Part shown: in pieces, positions 1 to 12,700 of the stretch | How positions within the stretch are numbered: the first letter of the stretch is position 1 | How the letters are laid out: every line of letters begins with the position of its first letter | NCBI GenBank assembly: GCA_011009095.1 | Contig: VTPC01090597.1 | Location: 62,001 to 126,000, forward strand | Length of the DNA stretch: 64,000 bases | Direction: 5' to 3' | Origin: Ignelater luminosus | Taxonomy: Eukaryota; Arthropoda; Insecta; Coleoptera; Elateridae | Program-made: the position numbers and the translations under genes | Notes under the pieces: generated by a model | The model's database searches: none | Seen by the model: the letters and a program-made list of their open reading frames with translations, nothing else | What the model was told of the DNA's origin: nothing

Positions 1-59
1 CAATAATATGAGAATCTAAGTTCAAAAAACGTTATAATTTAATTTAAAGTACAAGATTT

Positions 60-630
60 TATTTACATATAATTCCAACAAAAATTTCGTATCAATACTT
101 GGTCCAGGCTCCTTTGGAAGCAACAACAGCAGCAACACGTCGTGGCATACTTTTGATGTATTTGTTTATTGTTTTTAATTTTTTCACTGTTACACCACAT
201 TTTTTGAATTTTAGCAATAAAGTCAGGTTTTTTTTCGTTTAAGCTCTTATGAACCAAAATTCTCAGTCTCTTTCACACATTCTCAATTGGATTGAGATAA
301 GGGCTAGTATCATGATCATCAAGAAATCTTTGCATCAGCTTTTTTTGCCAAATTGCCTTTAATTTCTTCGCGCTCTTGCGTTGATTCTTAAGCACAAGTT
401 TGCTTAAATATCTGTCTTGTCATTCAGATGACTTCCTAACACCTTTGTAATTTCTAGGATTATTGGAAGAATTTTCTATATCACAGCCCAGCTGTTTTTT
501 AGTTCTACCAAAACTCCGACGAGAGACTTTTGTAATGGTAGCAATTTCATATGATTTTAAACTCGTGTGCTTCAGAAGAGTTCCAATCTCTATTACGTTG
601 CATTGAAATCGGCCTTTTTCCCGCAATGTA
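60..630 (-). mobile_element. Tc1-like transposon relic, catalytic middle deleted
   Basis: One reading frame on the minus strand runs through this stretch with two internal stop codons. The N-terminal part (about 626 down to 420) is a helix-turn-helix region with IGTLLKHTSLKSYEIA and VSRRSFGRTKKQLG, typical of the DNA-binding half of Tc1 transposases. After a TGA at 420-422 the frame continues through a Lys-rich linker, then passes straight into SPYLNPIENV near 270-320, the family's C-terminal motif that carries the third catalytic acidic residue (NPIE). The C-terminus ends near 63. About 190 codons remain, against roughly 340 in the family, so the segment with the first two catalytic aspartates is missing. 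The second stop replaces the Trp expected after NPIENV. Terminal repeats were not found. Family assignment is firm; the copy cannot encode an active enzyme. Confidence 0.85.
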
Positions 631-3600
631 AATTAAATAACTTCTAACATTCAGCTTGAAAGGTAGAAATAACAGCGACAACTTAAAAAACTTTTTTTTT
701 ACTTCATCTGCAAACTAAGCCAAAGATGGTCTTTTCACATAACATTCACGCTAATACTATGTAAGACTTGCTTTAATGGCAGCTTCAAATAGCGATACTG
801 GTACTTGATTGCTGTACCTACACCTGAAATACCTACTATACTTTAGCTTCTTGCGTTAACGTCAAACGTTTTATTTTTGAGCAGCCAAAGTCTTGGTCCT
901 GACACCAAGTAACGTTTACTACAGGAATTTCTTATATTAATCTTGAGTCTATGAAATTTTGACCTAAAGATTCTTAACGTAATTCATGAAATGTGGCAAT
1001 ATTACACAAAAGCAGGCCAAAAACATGCCAAAATTCTCAGAAATCTGTCTTGAACTTGATACCTGCAAGACGTATTATGAAATTTTAGATCACAGAAAAA
1101 TTTTGGCAAAAACCAAGAAAAAAATTTAAACGTTTGTTGGTGTTCTTCCATTTTGCTTCTTTTGTATTTCTGCCTAACAGAAACCTCAGTAACTCATTTT
1201 CCGTATTAAAAGTTGTAAAATTCCATGTTTAGAAAAAGTACGAAAAGAAGGCAGTTCACTTTTAGTCGTTATTTTATAGGTAGTATCCTAAAAACTATGA
1301 CACCAAAATTGATATTCATTTTAGTTTGTCTTGATCTAGAGAAGAAAAACTCAGAATTTAATTAACGAATTCATCGAAAAATATGGGATTAGAATGTTAG
1401 AATTCAAAGTGAGCATATTTGCATTAGGAAAAACAAAAAAATTGACTTTACTTGTTGTTGGCTAATAGATTCAGATTTACTAAAAAGAACTGTCTCAATA
1501 ATATTCATTTTTAAAATATTGAAAAAGGCAGCAGAGAAAATCTAGTTTTACTCGAAAACGCCGCCTTGCACCAGAAATATTTTTTTGCTAAACGCCAAAT
1601 TCTCTTGTTGTTTCTGTGTCGTCTTTTTGTTTTTTTTTTAGAAAAGTACCCCAATCCCCGTCTAAATCTTCGCATTGTAATAACAAACACGCAAAAAAAT
1701 TTTCATTTTGATATTTTAAATTTTAAACTAGATTTTTAAATTTAATAACTCAAAAGAATTCCACTAGACGAAATAAAACTTAAAAATTACAAAACTGCAA
1801 TAATAAAAAGAAAAATTAAGTTAATGTAGGTATTATCTAATATGTGGTTACCAACACTTTTAACTCCTGTCGCGCAAATTCCTTTTCTTTTAAAATAGCT
1901 CAGGGATACAGAAAATTATATTTTAAGCAACAACATAATAAATTTAAGTCAAGAAACCTTAATAAAGTCTTGAAACCCACTTAGGACTTTAATTAATAAA
2001 AATGAAAATAAAACTTGAAAAAGTTTTAGTCAATATTGAAACACCTTTACAACGAATACAGCCCAACTAAAAACATCTCTTCAAACATGAATAAAAGTTT
2101 ATTAAATTCTAAAAGCTTCTGGTTTTAATTAAAATATTAATAGATCATTATTTATTTTATAAATCATATTAGATGATCTAAAGGTTTCATAATTAGATTG
2201 TTTTTGATTTATTCTAAAGGATATGACAAAAAACAAATTTCTCCCGGAACCTAGAAATTACCTAAAATTAGATTTGAATGGAAAACTCGATTGTTAGAGG
2301 TAAGACTAGTGGTATATAATTTGGAGTTAAAGTAGTTCGGAATGCGTCCAACGTATTTTCAAAGGACTATTTGATGCTATAAACGTTGAATGTCTGTATT
2401 TGGCGGTTCGATCGCTGAAGGTCGTGGAGCTGAAACGAAATAGGATTTTCTATTGTGATTTTTACTTTCCTGTGCGTAAGAAGAAATTTGAGAAAAAGAG
2501 GCATTTTGGTCATATAGAATATAAAAGCGTTTTGTTGTCACTTTTAAAAATAATTTTTACTTTACTGACAACTTTTACGAAGTGTCACTAAGGAAGTTGA
2601 AAATAACCAGTAGGGTGCCGCTTTGTTTTCGAACAGAAGTTTCCGTAAGTCTACAAGTTTTCTTTAAAAAAGTAGGAATAATTAAACTTGTTGGCGATAA
2701 TTAACGCTTCAATGGTTAAGTAACTTCAAAAATCTAATAACATTTGACAGCTTATCAAAAACTTTTCTATTCATGTTTGTTTTGAATTCAGTTCTAAAGT
2801 TAATTAACTGTATATTGGAATTTGCAGAATTTAAACATTAACCAGTGAATGAATATTTTAACCTTTTGATTTAATACTAATAACAAAATAATTATAATAC
2901 TGAAAATGCTTTTGAAGGCTGAAAAAAAGAAAAAAGCTACCCACCTGAATTTTCTTTTAAAATATCCGTTCTTAATGTTTCATTCATATTATTCAACAAG
3001 AGTTTCAGAAAAGAAAGAAAACAGCTGTAACAACAAGTTTTGTTCATAATCAGACCTGGAACATGTTTCTCGAACATATTTTTTTTCTTGCGAAGCTTTG
3101 AGTTTCACATAAACTAATTTCTAAGAAGCTTTATTTCAAAACCTTATCTCATTAGAATTTCTGTAGAAGTTTATGTCGTTGCAGAAGTTTTTAGTCAGAA
3201 TTAGAATATTCAGAGAATAAACTAAAAAAAAGAAGAATAATGATAATACTCAAAGTACATTTAGACTGTGTATTAAAAAAGAGGAGCCTTAATTTACAAA
3301 TAGCTATATACGTATATGGCAACTGCAAAATGGAACTAATTTTGTAAGCTAAGCAAAAAATGCTAATGGAAAATGTTTTAAGAAGTAGTAATAGCGTGTT
3401 TTTAGAATGGAGTTTTCTTTTTTTGCTTTTAGTTGGCAGATTGTTTAGAAGAGAGAAGGATCTAGTTGGTATGAAGCAATTTTGGCAAAAGCATATATTC
3501 AATGGGGCTTGTAGTTGGTTTTTAAAACCAGCAGTGGAACATGAGTAAAATAAATACATGAAAAACATTAAAATTGTCATACAGGATGAGAAAACAAAAT

Positions 3601-6600
3601 AAGAAAAGAGAGATAAGGTATTTTCTTTAGATTTTGTTTAAATATCTGCAGGGTCTGCTTTCCTTCTTTTCATTGTTTTTTTGTTAAGAAACCGCTTTGA
3701 ATTAACTTTTTTAATATTATATTTAAATTTAAATTTACTTGTTCTTTATTTCTACTTTTGTTTGGTTTATGAGCCTTTCATAATAGAATCTTGCTTATTT
3801 TGGATGAGAAGTTTATTTTAACAGACTGTTCGAAATTCTGAAAATTCTTAAATTTTTTAAATGATCTCAAACGGAAACTTTTTATAAATGCAAATCACAA
3901 TTTAAAAAAACTTTAAAAATGAACCAAAGTGGTGGAAATACCGTTGCTCAAATTTCTAACTTTTGAGAATTTAAAACATTAACGTTGCAGAAGATTTTGA
4001 TACGATTTTGTCAATTATATTCCCTCGTTGTTTACATCACAGATGGAGTACTTTAGGACCTACCTGATATCACTCCTAATTATCTTGGCAGCTACCTGGA
4101 ACATTACAATCCTAAACCCACCACAAATAGTAGCAAAGTTACAAAAAGGCACTTTATAATACTCCTATTATATAGTCAACCAACAGAATTAAATCAGTAA
4201 ATAAAAAAACCACGAATAAATAATAAAAAGAAAACCGAATAACAGCATTGATTTACGTAATGCAAAACATTAATGTTTAGCGTACAAGAAGATACGATGA
4301 GAGTCTGACCCTGAGGCTCCTAAAACAGGCATCACGCTTGAATTTTAATGAAAAAACATTATAAAAGAAAATGTTAACAACCCGGAAACACAGGATAATC
4401 TTTTCAATATACAAGTAAACAGATTAAATTCTTACGTTAAAACTTAATTCTTAAATTTATATAAACTCAACTTATTTTAATTTATTTATTAGTCCATTGA
4501 AATTGAAGGAACAAAAGACGAGAAAGCTGTCGAATCTTTCAAGTTTAGGCTTTACAGATTATCGAGTTTTAGGAATTACGATCCATAAATAACGTTGCTT
4601 TACTAAGGTAAACATTCTATGTGTTATAAACACACATCAAATCTTGCAAGACAGCTTCTACTATAATTGAACCAGGATGGTCACCAATTTTTTCGACTCC
4701 CACACGGCAAAAAATCTTCAAAATTTAAAATTGATTCTGCCCACGCCTCTCTTAGACTTTGCGTTTCATCGTTTCTTTTTCTTACATATTGCGACTCCGT
4801 CCTAGTGTAAACATGGAATATCAAATTAAACATTTTACGAATCCAAAAAACATAAACGTTACTAACCTTTTGATTTGTAAAATCAAATCTTCCCACAGCG
4901 TATTTAATGTCTAGAGAGAACCGGCTTTCTCTAAGAAATTCTCTACAAGACGAACATGTTACGGCCTGTATTATACTTAGCAGGCAAATTTTACTCTATG
5001 ACGCGCAAAGATCTAGGTCTCTTTCAAATTAACGCTTGAAAGATTTTTTATTGATATAATACACAAACATTTTTCTAGTCGAGATTAACATAACAAGTAA
5101 TCGCAGCTTTCAAAAATGTAAACAATTTGTAAACTTTCTGTTAAGAAGCGGCATAAAATTTGTCTGCATACAGAAATCATCTCGCCATCCATAATATTGT
5201 CGAATGCAGTTTACGTTTTCTACCGATATCATCTATAATCTTTGCACCATTCACACAAAGTTCATCTCAAAAATCTGCAAGGTGTAAATTGTCTTTAGTT
5301 GTGATGTCTAAACGTAATAGTCAATACGTTTGGTTAAATGCTATTAGATAGTATAAGCGATTACGATTTATTTTCAATATCTTTTTATTAATTTTAAATT
5401 CTCACAGTTGGTTTAGTAATAGATAAATAATTTTTTTTAAACAAATAAGGTATACAAGTAGTATGGGTTTATTGTGTTATTTCTCACAAAATTCCGTTAA
5501 CAAATATAAATATATTGATAACATTTAATATCGTCTCGTTTCTTCTTTTTTCCCTGTAATTAATTTAATCAGACTGCAAAGAATTAAATATCAAAGGAAA
5601 ATATCTTCCGTATTATTGCTAACTGGAAGCTGTGAAAGTGTAAATGGAATTCCTTAAACTGATTCTTTTCAAGGGTGACATTTAAATTTACAGTAAAAAT
5701 TGCCGAGACAGAATTAGTTCGTAAATTCAGCAAAAAGGAATGGTAATATTTATAAAAAGGGGAATGTCTGGGAAAATTAGAACCATGAATAAAGAAAAAC
5801 CTTAAATTGTTTTTAATTTTTTAATGTTAAGAGTCTCAAAAAGTGTGAAATATATTTCAGTATTCTTGGGAACTCTTTATTTATTAATTAGCAATTTAGC
5901 TGGAGGTATTAAAGCGTTCCTGCCTTTTTTTAGTTTCAATTATAGAAAAACGTGTTAACAAAAAAGATTTACTAGGCGAGAATACATAATCTTGATGTAG
6001 CAATATAGGTTACATTAAAGATGTGGAAAAGTATTTACGCCTGCAAGTTTATTTGGGTAAGAATCTATAAAACCAAATAAAAACTTAATTGTAATATTAA
6101 AAATGTCAAAACTGAAATTTAACTGCCTATGGTGTTATTAGAAGTTTATAGACTCCAGGCTTTGTAATTATTGTTGACTACAGCAGAGTTTCCAAAGTCG
6201 ATGATCACTCTCGGTCAGATGTATAATAAATTTTCTTATCAAAATCACTTGCTTGAAAGGCTGCAACTTACTTGGTTTACTTTTTGGATGTATTCAAAAA
6301 AAGCTGAATAATAAACAAGGACAGTAAAAGAAATTTATCAAAGTACGTTACATAGTATGAATATTTCTATTCTGAATGGCTTTGTGTTTTTAATGCTATG
6401 GTATAATATTCGAAGTAATAACTAATAACACTAAAGTTATTATAACTTATGCGATCAATTTTGGTCGACAGTTAAGTTTAGTGTGTGTGCACGCGCTGTA
6501 TTTACATATTAATATAACGTTTAGTTGCATCTTTGAACTTGCACAGCAATCTTTATAGGTCATCCTCATTTTCTGCCAAGAACACAACCTTATCTGCATT

Positions 6601-8279
6601 ACATAACCTTTATTTCACTATTATGCAGTTTTTTTTCCTTTTTTTTATTATGTAAATAATAATGGAACATCTCTTTTATAAAGCGTTAAAGTCTCTCTTA
6701 ATTTTGATTTTAGTTTACATGAGAAATTCATGTGAAAATAATCCGAGACTTCTTTTATTTTAAGCAATAATAATCTAAAAATCGTTAGTCACTTTTTGAA
6801 TAATTTTCTGGGTTACATTTATAAATATCAAAGCACCGATTTAAGCATAAAACGTGACAAGCTTCCAGTAGATTAGTTGTTTGTTGTTTGTGGTAAAAAA
6901 AGTGTAATTACACTTTCCGTGCAAAAGAATGTTCGAAAATACGGCAGCCACGGCAGCCTTTGATGTTTCATTGTAAAACTGACAATATTTCGGGTCGGGT
7001 AGATGGCAAGTTAACTGTAGCTGTAGCATATTGCAATACGCAGTTTATATTACATCAGCATCAAATACATATCAAAGAACGTTTTTAAATAAAGCAGCTT
7101 TTTGTTGTAATTTTTAAAAGCTGTGTTTGTACAAACAAGATTTGAAGGTAGCTCTGTAAAGGTGCGTGGCATTCAAACAATATACAATTCAAGCAGTTTA
7201 GACAAGCATGGTTTGAATAATATATGGATCACAGTGGTTTCAGGAAAAACAATATACTAAATACGTGTTGGTGCGTTGTCCGTACGTAAATCCTAGTTAT
7301 ATGTTAAATAAAGACAATACGGACACATTGTTTTCTGTTGGGAACTTGAATGATGTTAATTTGTTTTTGTAGTTTATACGAACGTGTGACCCAAAAAAAA
7401 AATTAATGGCGATTTTATTTATTTCCTTCTAACTTCAAGCCTTTTTTAAGCTTATATTATTTTAAATGTTTTATTATAATTGTTACAAGTTTTATAAATT
7501 TATAATTAAACTAATTTACATTACAAAAATGTAACTTTGTATAACATCATAGTTTAAAACACTTTTTTTTGTACTATGTACCTACCTCCAGGGAATTTAC
7601 TGGTATTTTCTGCATAATTGCAAAAAAGTTATTATAACGCTTATTATTAACTTTGGCTTATAAACTTTTCTAATGAAAAATAATTTTAATGACAAGTCTT
7701 TAATATATGAAGCTTTCAGAAAAAAATTTATAACGTATACAGGGAAAAAAGCCAAATTGAAGCCCAAAATATACTTTAGAAAACTAATAAAATTTACTTA
7801 AGACTTGTGTATTAAAGTTTATATTAAGAAAAAAACTAAATTATCCCTAGGTAATTAATAAAATGATTGATTTATTGAAGAAGTGGTAGTAAAATGAAAA
7901 AAGCCGACATTTTGTGATACTTTAATCAATGCAAATTCATGAACAAGATATGAAAATTCAAGAACTGAAACACCCGCAAAGAATTAATGAGTAACTTGAA
8001 GAATGTTCTGTTCTATGACCTTGGTGCTCCTTTATGTTTCAATTTCGAAAAGTGGAATTTCAAGATAAGTGTCAAGATTTATTGTTCCACAGTTTTTATA
8101 TTCCTCCCTGGGTTATTTCCTATTTAAATTTTTTTAAAAAGCAATCGTTATATTTTCAAGTTGCAAAATGCACACTTTGTTTCATTTAAAATTAGGAAGT
8201 TAAGAAGTCAAAGACTGATGATAAACAGCAATAGTAAAAAATAATTAAAGTCTCTTGTAATCAGTGTGTTAATTATTCT
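631..8279. other. AT-rich spacer, no gene recognised
   Basis: Long AT-rich DNA with many homopolymer runs. Short open frames occur, for example 3360-3548 (+), 3191-3580 (-), 5160-5351 (+) and 6841-7029 (-), but I recognise no domain in them, and the 3.2-3.6 kb pair are open on both strands over the same bases. At about 5.12-5.35 kb the minus strand reads for roughly 60 residues with two stops in a protein-like way, but I could not place it. Part of 640-950 may be the unrecognised 5' end of the Tc1 relic. Confidence 0.5.
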
Positions 8280-8650
8280 TTGTTCTTCCTATTCAGATCG
8301 AATTGGATCTTGTAACAAAACACAATCTCATGTTTTACAGCTGGTACTCAAAAAACTAATATTTTTTGGTTAAATCTCTACTAGAAAGTTAGTCCTTTTT
8401 GATACATTTGCCAATTCGGCCATACGGGCCAAATTTGCCCCCCATTTTTATAGATTGAATTGTTCTAAAGTAATGATCTACTGATGATCAAATGTCGAGG
8501 ATTCTGTTTTTTAAGAAGGATGTCAAACAGATCGTTGTCAGACAGATATCGACCGCACGACGGTAGTGTCAGGTAGAGATCCTATACCGATTTGCTTTTT
8601 GTTATTAGACATTTTGACAGTGGCTATTATTTTAAAAACTGTTTACAAAC
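8280..8650. repeat. Tandem repeat unit, copy A (unclassified)
   Basis: This ~0.4 kb segment is repeated immediately downstream at 8692-9075. Shared blocks in the same order include ACAAAACACAATC (8315 and 8752), CAGATATCGACCGCACGACG against CAGATATCGGCCGCACGACG, and TGGCTATTATTTTAAAAACT (8621 and 9045). The offset is 424-437 bp, varying through small indels. Copy A alone has an extra block, GGCCATACGGGCCAAATTTG, which recurs in the third partial copy. No coding sequence, TIR or pol III boxes were identified in the unit. Confidence 0.8.
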
Positions 8651-8691
8651 AAAGATGAGGATTCCTACATACTTTTATGTTCCTACTATTG

Positions 8692-9075
8692 ATTTGAGTA
8701 TTCCTTATATAGTCTAGATCGAGGGATCGCAGGACCGTATTGGCTCTTGAAACAAAACACAATCGTACTCCATAAACTAAATTGTTTAGTTAAATCCCTA
8801 CTAAAAAGTAAATCCTTTTTGATAAATTTGCCCACCTTTTGTATAGATTGAATTTTGCTAAAGTAATGATCTATTAATCATGAAATGTCGAGGATCCTGC
8901 TTTTTTAAGGAGGATGTCCAACAGATCGCTGTCAGACAGATATCGGCCGCACGACGGTAGTGTTAGGTAAAGAACTTATTCCGATTTGCTTAGCTTAAAC
9001 AATGACAACAATTTAACAATTTTTGTTATTGGGCATTTTGACGGTGGCTATTATTTTAAAAACTGTTTTTGTAAA
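8692..9075. repeat. Tandem repeat unit, copy B (unclassified)
   Basis: Second copy of the 8280-8650 unit, in direct orientation, clearly similar by eye along its length. It carries a ~25 bp insertion near 8991-9020 (AGCTTAAACAATGACAACAA) absent from copy A, and lacks the GGGCCAAATTTG block of copy A. Divergence between the copies suggests an old duplication. Confidence 0.8.
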
Positions 9076-9182
9076 AAAAACAAATTGATTGGTAGGCCTT
9101 TCTCGCGATCCACCGATTATCACTTAAAAAATGTTAGACCAATAGATATGATTCATCTTTTGAATATTTCAAAGTACTTTGC

Positions 9183-9255
9183 AGCCTCGATGGCTCTGAT
9201 AGTTAAACATCTTATTATCAACCTAAAGGTCGTGGGCTCGATTGCGGCTACAAGA
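9183..9255 (+). mobile_element. tRNA-derived SINE head
   Basis: An A-box-like stretch, TGGCTCTGATAGTTA at 9191-9205, is followed at tRNA-like spacing by AAAGGTCGTGGGCTCGATTG, with a B box (GGGCTCGATTGC) at 9234-9245. This is the internal RNA polymerase III promoter of a tRNA, and the segment CTTATTATCAACCTAAAGGT matches the anticodon-to-T-arm part of tRNA-like SINE heads. It does not fold as a complete functional tRNA gene, so a SINE is the better call. The body probably continues into about 9330, but its 3' end is not clear. Confidence 0.65.
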
Positions 9256-9659
9256 AAATTTGTAAAGGGGTGGATACAGTGTGACTACAAAATTCTTACC
9301 AGGGTTTGGAATACTTCCGGGTTTGGCTAAATTCTAGAGTTGACTTACTTTCAACTTATGGCGTACTGTTGTTTGACATTGAACAGATAGCTATGAATGA
9401 ATCAGTACTTGTTATGTTCACATTGCTACATACGGACATTAAATTTAACCTTTAAGATGGCGGAATTTATTTATGTATCAACCCTAGAAGCAAAAAAACA
9501 AACTGTATCAAAATAGCGAAAAACAGAATGATCAACAGTTAGCTATAAATCTTCAAATTTCAAGATTTACCACATTTCTGACGATGTGCTTCATTACTGT
9601 GGCAATAGTGTGTTCAACCCCATACTAGTTTACTAAATTTTCGAACGACATGTGTGTGT

Positions 9660-9795
9660 TAGGTTAGAGTCCCCTGGAGCTAGATTGGTTCGTAAGACGA
9701 CAAAACACATTAGTGTTAGTTTTTGTTGACAATTTGCCTTTATATGAGTTAATTTAGCCCAGCGGGCCAAATTTGCTCACCCGTAGTGATGAGGG
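9660..9795. repeat. Third, partial and diverged copy of the 8.3 kb repeat
   Basis: Contains GCGGGCCAAATTTGCTCACC (9760s), which matches the block in copy A (8425-8445), and before it a stretch resembling the start of the units (ATTGGTTCGTAAGACGACAA against ATTGGCTCTTGAAACAAAAC). The rest is too diverged to align by eye. Confidence 0.45.
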
Positions 9796-9799
9796 GGTT

Positions 9800-12700
9800 A
9801 TTTCTTGATATGATAGAAACTTCGTAATATTTTACAAAAGAATCCTATGAAGTGATGAATATTGTTTTAACATGTTATGCGAATGTGTTAAACCGTTAGT
9901 TCAAGCTGATCACAGTAACTATCGCAATTAAACTTCATCGAGTAACTAGTTAGATTTTTCTGACAAGTACTAAATTTTTAACACGTCGCTCGTGGACGGT
10001 TGATTGCAGTCGGTACTTTGTGTCTGATTATATTTAAAATTCTGTCTGATATCAGCTTAACACGTCTACTGGTCTGGTTGTACCTCTTGAACATTTAACA
10101 CCGTGATACTCAGGCTAGACCTATCTGTCATATTATGTACTGTTGGCACATACTAAGCCGATTTACTAACTTTTTGCATTTGCGTCTTTTCTAAATAAAG
10201 TATGGAAATCTGAAGACAAATTGTTATAAATTAGTGATTTGTCTCTTAAGTTACTTGAATTTATCTAGTACGGTCTGTTTCTTTCTATCTCAAAGTCATT
10301 GCAAACAATAGAATGCGAGATATGTTGCAGTTTTTGAGAAACTAAATTCTAATAACAATGAAGTTTGTTTTGTCAGGTAAGATGACAATGGAAAGTACCG
10401 TTATAAATACCTGCCCTGTCGCTGTCCGGATTCATCCTATGTTTAGATATCAGTAGGCATCCGGTTGCAGCATATCTTGCTTTTAAATTCTGACTGGGCT
10501 GGGAGGTTTAAGGACCATGAATGTTTTTATCTCGCCACATCCATATGTTTTATGGACTTCTATCACACCATTAAGTGTTGGTATATGACATCTTTCTTAC
10601 AAAATATCTGCGTTAAGCTCTAGAACGATGGATCGAGTAAGTAGTGTTGCGAGGTTGGCAAGGTGAGCAACTTTTGATTGAGGAAACAAATTTGAAAAGT
10701 AACTATATAACAATGTATTTCTCAAACCTATTTAATAAAAAACAAGAATTGGGGATGCCAGAGCTAAGCAAACAGCTGATTTTTCTTAGTGATACTGAAA
10801 GATTTATACAATAAGCGGTGGAAGTTACATAATCTCATTTATAGTTATGATAACACAAATTACTTTCAGCATTTTATTTTACATCAGCTTGAAGTGAGGT
10901 TTTAAAAACTTTTTTAAACAGTATATAAACCATTTTTAATAGTTCTAGCGTAGTTTAGACTGCATAGAGCAATATCTCAAGAATTTTAGGAATGTATGTA
11001 TATGTAATTTTATATTCCTGAAATAATATAGAAAATTTTTTATTTAAGGGGGACTTAGTCCTACTGCCCCTTTTTTAGTAGCCGCTACTGATATTTAATA
11101 AACAGTTTACAACGTAATGCAGTTTAAGGTTACATCTATCTGTTATGTAGTACGCGGAAAAATATTGTTCGTAAAATATGACGTTGATCAGACTTTTAGA
11201 TTAAGAATTACAGCTGCACGTAATTTGAAAACCAGACGTTTATTGCAATCGCTGTCTGTAGATTAGAAGCTGCGGTTTGCAGTAAGTAGTATTTCATGAA
11301 GCGCGCCATTATTATTCATCGGCTGCTCGTCATCTTTATTATACTTGATGAATCTTCCACTTGTAGGGGTAGAATCTAGGCTTGAAACAAGGCGTTTTTC
11401 ATTGACCGTTTCAATTCGCTTAAAAGAAAATTTGAAATATTCTATCCAAGGAAAAAAACAGAGTACAAATACTCACATAAGGCGTTCGATGAAGGTAGTA
11501 GCATTCTGAAAGGTAGACACTCCAAAAAAACTTTTCTAATAATAAATATAATATAGTACAATATCAAGCAAGTTCTTTGATTTATTGATAATAAACTCGA
11601 AAAAGACCTTTGTTTCAGAGAGTCCTACATTTTGGTCCAGTTAACGTCAAAGTGATCATGTGATTTACGAGTTAAAAACATCGATATATTGTAAACTTTG
11701 AAATATTCTGAATAACTTCGTTTAGAATTCAACGTTATTTAAATGAAAGTGAATCAATGATATTTTAAATTATTTTTGTGAAAAGTAATACAAATTATTG
11801 ACGAATAACAAATTAATGCGGTAATAAATTATGTATATTTTAACGAGAATCACTTATTAAAGCAAACATTTTCATTTTATTTCTGGTTTCCTTATTTTCC
11901 CTGAGCATAACTTTAAATTATCCTTTTAATGTACAACACTGGACTACTTAAATCATGGCCACTACTGTTTTACAAGTTTGCATTGCAAATTGCAATTTTG
12001 GTAGCGTATTCTAGGATAGAAATTAGTCTACGATATTTTACAACATTATTGCAGTTTTTTTAAAGAAAATTTACATAAAAATTTTGTTCGAACCTACATT
12101 TACGTCTGTTACCAGTTGAAATAACGTTTTTTTCCATTTCGAATTCATATACCACATGCAAAAAAAAGCATTTGTTCGATGAAAGAATATGATGGTGCCA
12201 TTATAACGTTCAAAGAACTCCTTTGAAAATATCGAAATTTTAAAATTAACATTTGGAATTATTCATGAACCACCCCCTTATTATTTGCAATTTCTTTTAT
12301 ATAGACAGATACTGACAGACATCCATTATTAATTCTTTGACCTTTTTCTATTCTATTTTTTATCAATTTTACAACAAACAAGCTCTTATACTTAATTATT
12401 GGATAAGATTTCTGCCTAACTTGTAAAAACAAACCGTAACTAAAAGTAATTTGGCGTAACAACATAAAACCAATTTGACATAAAAAAACAAATTTGAGAA
12501 CCCCTTTTCCAATTAAGTAATGAAAAAAATAATAAATTATTTAACCGCTCCCGTAGGAGCTTTTATACTTGCAGCATTTCGTTAATTATGTTTACCTAAA
12601 GTGGAAGCTAAAATACGTTTAAGAAAAAAAAAATAAGCGTTACCCATGGCCATGTAAACTTTTTAACATCGATGCACATGAATAAATAATTAAATGAAGT

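Noticed and set aside
2400-2450. GGCGGTTCGATCGCTGAAGG, B-box-like
   Set aside because: No A box at tRNA distance upstream and no tRNA fold; probably chance.
3191-3580. 129-codon frame (-) and 62-codon frame (+) over the same bases
   Set aside because: The minus product is Leu/Ile/Phe/Ser-rich as expected of chance in AT-rich DNA. The plus product looks somewhat more protein-like but has no recognisable domain and no start context. Not supported as genes.
8986-9330. 114-codon frame (+)
   Set aside because: It runs across the end of tandem copy B and through the tRNA-derived SINE head, so it is a chance frame in repeat sequence.
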